Below are positions 16,101-24,800 of a DNA stretch of 64,000 nucleotides, in pieces. The DNA lies in assembly GCF_014648415.1 (NCBI RefSeq), contig NZ_BMRB01000002.1:331260-395259 (forward strand). Direction: 5' to 3'. The position numbers and the translations under genes were made by a program. The stretch comes from Actinokineospora fastidiosa. Its GTDB lineage: Bacteria > Actinomycetota > Actinomycetes > Mycobacteriales > Pseudonocardiaceae. Positions within the stretch are counted from its first letter, which is position 1. Every line of letters begins with the position of its first letter. The notes under the pieces are model-generated. The model had not been told where the DNA came from. It saw nothing but the letters and a program-made list of their open reading frames with translations, and did not search any database.

Positions 16101-18802
16101 TGGTTCTCCAGCGGCGTTCCGTACGGGATGCTCCGCCAGTGCGGGGGTACCTCGTCGATCAGGTGCCAGATGGACCAGATCGCGGCCTCGGTGGCCCCGC
16201 CGAGGCTCACCACGCGCAGGCCGGGGTGCCGCGCGTGCACGCGGCCGGGCAGCTCGACGGGGATCCAGTCGCCCGACAGCATGGCCAGGCGGAGGCAGGT
16301 GAGGTCGGCCGCGGGCTCGGACTCCAGGTAGTCCCACAGCATCTGCAGTTGGGCGGGCACGCTGTTCCAGAGCGTCACGCCGTGCTCGGCGATCAGCGCG
16401 GCCCAGTGCGACGGGTCGGCCGCCCGGTCGTCGTCGGGCAGCACGAGCCCGCCGCCCGCGCCGAGCACCCCGAACACGTCCCACACCGACAGGTCGAAGC
16501 CGAGACCGGCGACGCCGAGCACCCGGTCTCCTGAGCCGACCTCGAAGCGGCGGTTGATGTCGTCGATGGTGTTGGCGGCGGCCCGGTGGCTGATCACCAC
16601 GCCCTTCGGGTCGCCGGTCGTCCCCGAGGTGTAGATGACGTAGGCGGGGGCGGCGGGCGAGGTGTCCACCGCGGGCGGGACGGCGGCGCGGGCCTCTTCG
16701 GCGAGGTCGACGACGACTGAGGGCACCGGCAGGCCGTCCGCCGAGCCGTCGCCGGGCCGCACCACCGCGAGCCGGACACCGGCGTCGCGCAGCACGCGAT
16801 CGCGCCGCACGGCGGGCTGGCCCGCGTCAACGGGCACGTACACCGCGCCCGCGGCCAGGATGCCCAGGACGGCGACGACCTGTTCGGCCCCCTTGCCCAT
16901 GACGACCGCGACCCGCTCGCCCGCCGCGCAGCCCTGGGCGCGCAGCCGCTCGGCGAGAACGGCCGCTCGGTCCGCGAGTTCGCCGAAGGTCAGCGTGGTC
17001 CTGCCCGCCACGACCGCGACGGCGTCGGGCCGCTCGGCGGCGCGGGCGAACACCGGCTCGTGCAGCAGGCGCGCCTGCCGGTCGACCGCGGTGTCGTTGA
17101 CCCGGCGGCGCCGGGCCGACTGGTCGGCGGGCAGGGGCACCGGGAAGCGGGAGCCCCAGGAGCGGTCGTCGGTCGCCAGGTCCGCCACCAGTGCGGCGAA
17201 GGCGGCGAACGCGTCGGCGGCCAGGCTCCCGGGCAGGACGCCGCGCCGCACGTCCCAGGCGAGCATGAGCCCGCCGTCGTGCTCGGCGACCTGGCAGTCC
17301 ACCCACACCTGCGGGGTCTCGGTGAGACCGCGGCGAACCCGAGGAGCAGGCGCCGACGCGGCGACGCCGGACTCCGCGATGCCGATCCCCTCGGTGCCGG
17401 ACCCGACAATGCCGGACCCCTCGGTGCCGGACCCCGCAATGCCCGACCCCGCGGTTCCGATCCCCGCGGTGCCGATCCCCATATGGCAAGACCCCGCAAT
17501 GCCGGTCGCCGCCGTGCTGGTCCCTGGCGTGCTGGTCCCCGGCGTGCCGAATCCCACCGTGCTGGTGAACACCACCGGCATCAGCGCGGGCCGCCCGGCG
17601 GTGCGGGTCAGTTCGGCCAGCACGTCCACGCCGGTGAACAGGCGGTGGTCGAGGTCGTCGAACAGGCGGGCGGAGAGCGCCCGGGCCCGCTCGGCGAAGC
17701 CGTCGGCAGCGTCGAGGTCGACGGCGAGGAGCGAGACCGAGGTGAAGTCGCCGACGAGGTCGTCGATGTCGTCGTGCAGCGGCCACCTGGTGACGATCGG
17801 CAGGTTGAGGGTGAACCGGCGGTGGCGGCTCCAGCGGCCGACGACCTCGGCGTAGGCGGTGAGCACGACCGCGGAGACGGTGAGGCCGTGCCGGGCCGCC
17901 CTGTCCCGCAGACCGGCCAGCTCGGCGGCGGTGAGCGTGTGGTGGTGCCGGTCGAAGCGCGCCGGGCCGTCGTGTCGTTCGGCGAGCGGGAGCTCCGGGG
18001 CGGGTGGGAGGTCGGCGATCCGGTCGAGCCAGTAGTCGCGGTCGCGGTGGTAGCGCGGGGTGTCCCGCAGCCCGTGCTCGGCGAGGACGTAGTCGCGGAA
18101 GGTGATGGCGGGCCGCGGGGCGGGTTCCCCGCCGTGGACCAGACCGTCCAGTTCGGACAGCAGGGCGCGCAGGCTCGCCGCGTCGACGACCAGCAGCTCG
18201 ACGGCGAGATGGGCGATCACGCCCGCGTCGGTCACGGTCGTCCGCAGCGCGAACAGCGGCCAGCGCGCGGGATCATCGACCCGCCCCGTCATCTCGTCGC
18301 GGCAGCGGTCCAGGTGAACCGCCAGCCGCCGGGCGTCGGCGCCGCGCAGATCCGAGACCGGGACGCGGTAGTGGTCGACCTCCGGGAGCACCCGCTGGTA
18401 GCCGTCCGGGTGGACGACGGCGCGGAGCATGTCGTGCCGGGCGACGAGCTGGTTCCAGGCCCGCTCGACGTCGTCCGGCCCGACTCCGGGGAACTCGACC
18501 TCCAGGTAGCTCCGGCAGGCGACGCCGCCGTGGTCGTAAGCGCTGGTGCGCCCGAGCAGGTAGGCCGACTGCACGGGGGTGAGCGGGAACGGCTCGTGCC
18601 TGCCCTCGGGGTCGGCGCTCAGCCTGGGCAGCGCCGAACGGCCGTCGAGCAGGCGCAGCACCTCGGCCTTGTGCTCGGCGAGGACCGCGCGCCGCTCGCC
18701 GGTGAGCACCCCGCGCGGCGCGCGGAAGCGCAGGGCGTCGCCGTCGGCCCACAGGCGCACGCCGAGGTCTTCCAGTTCCACCAGCAGATCGCCGACGTTC
18801 AC
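13196..18802 (-). CDS. NRPS2: docking-Cy-A(MT)-PCP-TE (pyochelin synthetase PchF-like)
   Basis: 1868 residues from GTG 18802, overlapping the NRPS1 stop by 4 bases. Order: TubC-type N-terminal docking domain (1-52, LGVRLWADGDALRF); cyclization domain (about 65-560); adenylation domain (about 570-1450); a methyltransferase-like domain inserted between motifs A8 and A9 (about 1000-1420); PCP (FYSLGGDSLLL, near 1503); thioesterase (about 1570-1868). The specificity residues read DLWNMSLIWK, close to known cysteine codes. Oddities: the Cy motif is ELLVVD (E in place of the first D of DxxxxD, near 201). Residues about 412-490 hold a pentad-repeat insertion. The MT motif is VEVGGGIAGTS, lacking the usual third glycine. 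The TE nucleophile is Cys1651 in GYCVGG rather than Ser. It probably adds and cyclises the last cysteine and releases the product. Confidence 0.93.
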   Translation of the reverse strand: MNVGDLLVELEDLGVRLWADGDALRFRAPRGVLTGERRAVLAEHKAEVLRLLDGRSALPRLSADPEGRHEPFPLTPVQSAYLLGRTSAYDHGGVACRSYLEVEFPGVGPDDVERAWNQLVARHDMLRAVVHPDGYQRVLPEVDHYRVPVSDLRGADARRLAVHLDRCRDEMTGRVDDPARWPLFALRTTVTDAGVIAHLAVELLVVDAASLRALLSELDGLVHGGEPAPRPAITFRDYVLAEHGLRDTPRYHRDRDYWLDRIADLPPAPELPLAERHDGPARFDRHHHTLTAAELAGLRDRAARHGLTVSAVVLTAYAEVVGRWSRHRRFTLNLPIVTRWPLHDDIDDLVGDFTSVSLLAVDLDAADGFAERARALSARLFDDLDHRLFTGVDVLAELTRTAGRPALMPVVFTSTVGFGTPGTSTPGTSTAATGIAGSCHMGIGTAGIGTAGSGIAGSGTEGSGIVGSGTEGIGIAESGVAASAPAPRVRRGLTETPQVWVDCQVAEHDGGLMLAWDVRRGVLPGSLAADAFAAFAALVADLATDDRSWGSRFPVPLPADQSARRRRVNDTAVDRQARLLHEPVFARAAERPDAVAVVAGRTTLTFGELADRAAVLAERLRAQGCAAGERVAVVMGKGAEQVVAVLGILAAGAVYVPVDAGQPAVRRDRVLRDAGVRLAVVRPGDGSADGLPVPSVVVDLAEEARAAVPPAVDTSPAAPAYVIYTSGTTGDPKGVVISHRAAANTIDDINRRFEVGSGDRVLGVAGLGFDLSVWDVFGVLGAGGGLVLPDDDRAADPSHWAALIAEHGVTLWNSVPAQLQMLWDYLESEPAADLTCLRLAMLSGDWIPVELPGRVHARHPGLRVVSLGGATEAAIWSIWHLIDEVPPHWRSIPYGTPLENQTFHVLDAAGQDCPDYVPGDLHIGGMGLAEGYLGDAERTAARFVTHPRTGERLYRTGDLGRYLPDGTIEFLGREDTQVKVRGHRVELGEIEAAARAHPAVADAAVVAVGDRGARRLAGFAEPARGVPPEDSAAAAAAASTAAAIEAELGGGDFTALMRAVDEVAVLSIAARLRAAGLFAETTDQHDLAAIAEATGVSAAQHSLLRRWMAALADAGAVRVDPASGRYRDLVPATGSDIDAAWQRIGELNERVGYGAATLEYIRTCAGRLDELLDGRLDVRDLLFPGGEIGAAHAVYRENLVGHSVHRMVIAAVRAIASGHPRGGMRVVEVGGGIAGTSTDLIPALAEFEPDYLFTDISEFFLNAAREKFADHPWVRYGRFDINVDARAQGLPPNSADVIICANVLHNSRDADEVLARLREVLAPGGWLVFLEPTKRHNFPLLVSMEFEFFSELTRFTDLRKETGQAFFTRDQWLTLLERAGAEEPLCLPPADHALAASGQGLFLARFKTDRARLTTDDLRAHLARRLPDHMVPPRLELVDAIPRTANGKTDRATLTAWAADPDPGDHVVAVEEPADDLERRIAALWAELLGVDQVDRGKDFYSLGGDSLLLSRMVGLLRDREPEAAGLEWPELLRHLLRDATVRGLASYLRSAQPTSQDAAATSSGLIWLDGPTGDQAACVLVHAGSGSLQPYRAVLPHLRAAYPGRLAGLQLDDHDRYLALPAEVVIDRLAADYAESLLGVGERFRLTGYCVGGLLATEIARTLTEAGATVDELTVISSYRPPAVHDELLVEYVFALAAGVDMAAAGLPADADAFGGAVRAILDESPQCVPDGALASLTGQHGEIGERFRALAARSREDRVAALHRATCGTGAYHLGEQNLAEFTRLLDVFRHTMLAVSHHVPEPYLGSVTLLRNSDSSTLLPGTRADVGAFWQRICVGELTVRDIPGDHFGCVSAEGLGTLLTGGGG
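17350..17570. repeat. About 13 tandem 15-bp units inside the Cy domain of NRPS2
   Basis: On the plus strand the DNA shows repeated units such as GTGCCGGACCCCGCAAT and GTGCTGGTCCCCGGC with a 15-bp period. The encoded protein runs without a break through pentads including PGTST, PGTST, AATGI, MGIGT, AGIGT, AGSGI, AGSGT, EGSGI, VGSGT, EGIGI and AESGV. The array lies between the FTST motif and TPQVWVDCQ, where the other three Cy domains have only a short loop. It keeps the reading frame. Confidence 0.88.
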
Positions 18803-21800
18803 AGGCTGCCCTCCTCCGGCTCGGATCCCACGCCCTGCTCGGCCACTGCCTGATCGATGGCCCGTACCAGATGGGCGATGGTGGGGTCGGCGAAGAAATC
18901 GCGCAGGGACAAGGCGACGCCGTACGCGCCGCGCACCCGTTGCGTCAACCGGGTGGCGCTGAGCGAGTCGCCGCCGAGCGCGAAGAAGTTGTCCTCCGCG
19001 CCGCGCGGCTCCCGGCCGAGCAGGTCGCGCCACATCGCGGCGAGCGCGCGCCCGCGTTCGCCGACGATCGCCGACTCGGATGCCACGGCTGGCTCGGCCT
19101 CCCGACCGGCCAGCGCGGCGCGGTCGATCTTGCCGTTCGGCGTCAGCGGGAACCCGTCCACCGGGACCACCCTGGGAATGGCGTGGGCGGGCAGGCGGTC
19201 GGCGAGGAACCGCGGCAGGTCGGCGAGCGAGCCGCTCTCCGTGGGCCGCACGAAGGCGACCAGCCGCCTGGCGTCCCGGTCGCCGACGGCGACGGTCACC
19301 GCGCGGTCGACGCCGGGGTGCGCCGAGACGGCGGCGTCGACCTCGCCGAGTTCGAGCCGGTGGCCGCGGATCTTGACCTGGTCGTCGCGCCTGCCCAGGA
19401 GCTCCAGCGTGCCGTCCGGCCAGTAGCGGCCGATGTCGCCGGTGCGGTACCAGACCGTGCCGTCGTGCTCGACGAACCGGGCGGAGGTGAGATCGGGCGC
19501 GTTCCGGTAGCCGCGGGCCACGCCGTCGCCCCCGATCCACAGTTCGCCCGGCACCCAGTCCGGCCGGTCGCGGCCCTCCTCGTCCACGACCCGGAACCGC
19601 TGATTGCGCAACGGGAATCCGTAGGGAACCGACACCCAGTCCGGTGCGACGGCATGGACGTCGTAGGCGTTGGACCAGATCGACGCCTCGGTCGCCCCGC
19701 CGAGGGCGACCAGCGCGCAATCGGGGTTCGGGCTCTGCGCGCGGAGCCTGCCCGGCAGGTCCAGCCCCACCCAGTCCCCGGACAGCAGCACCAGCCGCAG
19801 CGAGCCCGGCAGGTCGTCCCCTGTGGAGAGCAGCATGTCGAACACCGCGGGGACGCTGTTCCACACCGTCACCCGGTGCTCGTGCGCCAGCCGCAGCCAG
19901 CGCTGCGGGTCGCGGCGTGCGGCCTCCGCGATGCAGACCACCGCGCCGCCCGCGCCGAGCAGCCCGAACACGTCGAACACCGACAGGTCGAAGTCGACTG
20001 CCGACACCGCGAGGACGCGGTCGTCCGGCCCGAGGTGGTACCGGTGAACCAGGTCGTCGACGGTGTTGACGGCACTGCGATGCCGGATCTCGACGCCCTT
20101 GGGCTCCCCGGTGGAGCCGGAGGTGAAGATGACGTAGGCCAGCCCGCCCGGTTCGCCGCAGACGTCGTCCAGGGTCGGGTATGCCGCAGCGTCCCCGATT
20201 CGCAGGCGCCGCACGCCCTCCGGCGGAGTGACGTCGTCGTCGCCCAGCAGGAACCTGACCCCGCCGCGGTCGAGGACGCGCTGGACGCGCAGCGGCGGGT
20301 GCCCGACGGCGACCGGCACGTAGGCGGCCCCTGCGGCCAGCACACCGAGCAGGGCCGCGATCTGCTCCGGCCCCCTCGGCAGGCACACCGCGACCGGCTC
20401 GCCGGCGGCGACGCCGTGCGCGAGCAGCATCCCGGCGACGCGCCGCGCGTGGTCGGCCAGTTCGGCGTAGGTCAGCTCGCCGCCGTCGTGGACGAGCGCG
20501 ACCCGGTCGGGGTAGGCGGCGGCCTGGGCGAAGAACGCGCCGTGCAGCAGCCCGCGGCCGAGAGTGCTCTCCGGCTCGGGTCCCGCCGTGTCGTTGACCC
20601 GCTCACGCACCGCCCGTTGGGCTGAGGGGAGCAGGTCGAGGGGCGCGGCGGCCCAGTCGGCGGTGGCCAGCTCGCGCAGCAGGGCGTGGTAGGCGTCGAA
20701 CATGGCGTCGACCAGTCCGTCGGGGAACAGCTCGTCGACTGAGTCCCAGCTCAGCAGGAGTCCGTCGGGCAGGTCGATGACCTGGTGGTCGAGCCACACC
20801 TGCGGGGTCTGCGACCGCGTGAGGTCGGGCCAGCGCACCGATCGGGCCAGCGCGTCGTCCACGCCCAGCATGCTGGTGAACACGACCGGCACCGGCTCGG
20901 CCAGCCGGGCGTTCTCGGTGGCCAGCTCGCGCAGCACGCGGACCGCGGACACCTGCTGGTGGTCGAGGTCGCGCCACACCTGCTGCTGCAGCCGGCGGGC
21001 GCGGTCCAGCCAGCTCTCAGCGGGCAAGGGCCGGTCGGCGACCAGGAGCAGGGAGGTGAAGTCGCCGACGACGCGGGTGATGTCCGGGTGCACGGGGCGC
21101 CGGTCGAACAGCGTCAGGTTCACGGTCAGGTCCCGGCTGGCGCTCCACGTGCCCAGGACGAGGGTGTAGCAGGCGAGCAGCACGACGCTGGGGGTCAGGC
21201 CCGCGTCCCGCGCCCGCTCCGTGACGGCCTGCCAGGTCGCGGTGTCGACGCGGCGCTCGCGGCGGGTGAACCGGGGCCGGTCGACCTCGGCGGGCCGGAC
21301 CCGCAGCGGCAGCCGGGGCCCCGGCGGGAGGTCGGCCATCCGCGCGCGCCAGTAGTCGAGCACCTCGGCGTGGCTGTCGGGGTCGGCCGCGGTGTCGAGC
21401 ACATAGTCGCGGAAGGAGACACCGATGGGTGGGAGCTGGGCCTGTGGGTCCTGGTAGAGCCGGTCCCATTCCGACAGCAGCGTGAGGATGCTGAGCCCGT
21501 CGGCGATGATGTTGTCGAACACCACGCACAGCCGTGCTCCGCCCTGCCTGGTGACGACCCGCACGTCGAACAGCGGCCACTCGGTCGCCTGGAGAGCGCC
21601 GTGGCACAGCTGCTCCCGAACGCGCTCCAGCGTCTCGTCCGGGAACTCGCCTCCCTCCACCACGGTGATGCGGTAGGCGGGCGGGTCAGGCAGGACCCGT
21701 TGGGTGCCGTCGGGTTCCACCACGGCGCGCAGCATGTCGTGGCGGGCGATCAGCCGGTTCCACGCCTGCTCCAGTCGGGGCACGTCGAGGTCGGTGTGCT

Positions 21801-24800
21801 CGTACTCGACGTAGAGCTGGGCGCCGATGCCGCCGAGGGTGAAGTCCGGCAGGCGGCCGAGCCAGTAGGCGGCCTGCACGTCGGTCAGCGGAAACGGGTC
21901 ATGGCGGTGCTCCTCGTCGGCGACGAGCGCGGCGCGGGCCCGCGTCGTCCCCCGCGTGATGGTCGCCGCGAACTCGTGCAGCACCGGGTGGGTGAACAGG
22001 CTGGCGATCTCCGCGCCGACCAGCCCTTCCGCGCGGAGCGCGACCATCAGGCGGGTGGCGACGATGCTGTCGCCGCCCAGGGCGAAGAAGTCGTCGGTGC
22101 GGCGGACCCGGTCCACGCCGAGGACCTCACCCCACAGCCGGGCGACCGCCGCCTCCACGGCGTCACCGGGCTCGCCCGATGGCGGCTCGGCGGACGGCGC
22201 GTCCTGCTCGACCACGGCGCTCTCCCGCGCCCAGTCCCGCAGCGCCCGGTCGCCGTCGGTCAGCGCGGGTGGCAGCGGGGCCGCCCAGTCGGCGCGGGCC
22301 AGTCCCTCGACCATGCGCACGTAGCTGGCGAACATCGCGTCGGTCATGCCCTCGACGAACAGCTCGTCCACCACGTCCCAGTCGACCGCCACTCCCCCGC
22401 CGGACGGCGTGACCTTGGCGTCCAGCCACACCTGGGGTGTCTGCGTGACGCCGTAGACCTGCTCGGGGAACGAGCCGGGCAGGTCGAGGGAGACGTCGTC
22501 GACGACGCCGAGCACGCTGGTGAACACGACGGGGAACGACGCGGACGCCGTGCCGCCGCGCCGGGCCAGCTCGCGCAGCACCCAGACCCCGGACGCTGCC
22601 CGGTGCGTCAGGTCGCGGCCCACCTGCTCCTGGAGCCTGCGCGCCGACGCGGCGAACGCCTCCCCGGCGCCGCGCCGGTGCCCGACGAGCAGCAGCGACG
22701 CGAAGTCGCCGACGACGCGGTGCACGTCCGGGTGCACATCATCCCGGTCGAAGGCCGTCATGGTGACCGTCAGGTCAGTCTGGTCGCTCCACTCGCCGAG
22801 CACTTCGAGGTAGCAGGCGAGCAGGACGGCGCTCGGGGTGAGGCCGTGGCCCGCCGCGGCACGGGTCACCGCGGCCCAGGTCGCGGAATCGAGGTGGTGG
22901 CGCAGCCGGTGGAAGACCGGCCTGCCGACCGCGGCGGGCTCCTTCGCGAGGGGAAGTCGGGGAGGCGGCGGAAGGTCGTCGAGGCGCCCGCGCCAGTAGT
23001 CCCGAGCCTCGGCGACGCGCCTCGGGTCGGGCGCCGCGTGGCGCAGGTAGTCCCGATAGGACAGATCGAGTGCGGGCAGCCGGGTGTCCGGGTTCGCGCA
23101 CAGCTCGGCCCATTCGGTGTAGAGCACCATGATGCTGCGTCCGTCCATCACGATGCTGTCCATGCCGACGTACAGGCGGACGCGCTGCCTGCCGCCGCTG
23201 ACGTAGCGCGCGGCGCGGATCTCGAACAGCGGCCAGGTCCCGACGTCGAAGAGCCGGTGGGACAGCGTCGCGCGCAGCCGGTGCAGCACCGGCTCGGGGT
23301 GATCGCCCGCGTCGACCACGGCGATGCGATAGCGCGGGACCTCGGGCAGGATGCGCTGGGTGCCGTCCGCGGCGATGACCGCCCGCAGCATCTCGTGGCG
23401 GGCGACGAGCCGGTTCCACGCCTCCTCGACCCGGTCGATGTCGACGTCGTCGCCGTCGAACTCCAGGTAGTAGTGCGAGCCGACACCGCCGAGCGGCAGC
23501 CGGGGGTCGCGCCCGATCCAGAACGCCCGCTGCACGTCGGTGAGCGGGAACGGGTCGTGCCGGTGCTCCGGGTCGGCGGGCACGGCCGCGGGCGCCGCGG
23601 CGGCGCCGGGGGCGAGGAGGGCGGCGAAGTCGCGGAGCACCGGCCTGGCGAACAGGTCGGCGAGGTCGGCGCCGCGCAGGCCGGTGGCGGCGAGCCCGCG
23701 CATGAGCCGGGTCGCCAGGAGGCTGTCGCCGCCGAGGGCGAAGAAGTCGTCATCGAGCCCGACGCGGTCGACGTCGAGCAGGTCGCGCCACAGGTCGGCG
23801 ACCACGCGCTCGACCGGGCAGCACGGCTCGCGGTGTGCGCGGTCGCCCCGCTCCCGCCCGTCCAGCAGCGCCCGCTGGACCGCCGCCCGGTCGATCTTGC
23901 CGTTGCGGGTCAGCGGGATCGTCTCGACGACGCGGATGTGCTCGGGCACGAGGTAGCCGGGGACCCGCTCGGCCAGCCAGGCCCGCAGCTCGGCGGGCTC
24001 GGTCGGCGCGGTCGTGACCACCGCGGCCGCGAGCTGGCGGGCGGCGGCGCGCACGACGGTCGCCACGGCCTTGTCCACCCGGGGATGGGCGGCGAGCACC
24101 GACTCGATCTCGCCGAGTTCGATGCGGTGGCCGCGGATCTTGACCTGGTGGTCGGTCCGGCCGAGGAACTCGATGGCGCCGTCGGGCCGGTAGCGGGTGA
24201 GGTCGCCGGTGCGGTACCAGCGGCGGCCGTCGTGCTCGACGAACCTCTCCTCGGTGCGCGCCCGGTCGCCGCGGTAGCCGTGGGCGAGGCCCGCGCCCCC
24301 GACCCACAGCTCCCCGGGCACCCAGTCCGGGCAGTCCCGTCCCCGGCTGTCGGCGACACGGCAGACGACGTTGCGCAGCGGCACGCCGAACGGGACCGAA
24401 CGCCACGTCGGGTCGACGGCGTCGACCTCGCACAGGGTGGCGTGGATCGCCGCCTCGGTCATCCCGCCCAGGCCCGCGAACCGGCAGCCGGGCGCGAGCT
24501 CCCGCAGTCGGCCGGGAAGGTCGACGCCGATTGTGTCGCCGCCGAGCATCACCACCCGCAAGTCGCTCCCCAGCCCGTCCTCGGCCGCGGCGACGAGCAG
24601 CATGTCGAGCAGCGCGGGAACGGCGCTGACCACGGTGACCCGCCACCGGCGGATCAGCTCGGCCCACGCGGCGGCGTCGCGCCGCTGCGCCTCGTCGAGC
24701 ACCACCACGCTGCCGCCGAACCCGAGGAAGGCGAACAGGTCGTAGGCGGACAGGTCGAAGTCCAGGGCGGACAGCGCGATCGTGCGGTCGGCCGGGCCGA

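Noticed and set aside
17350-17570. CRISPR-like array
   Set aside because: The 15-bp units are contiguous, with no unique spacers, and stay in frame within the NRPS2 coding sequence.
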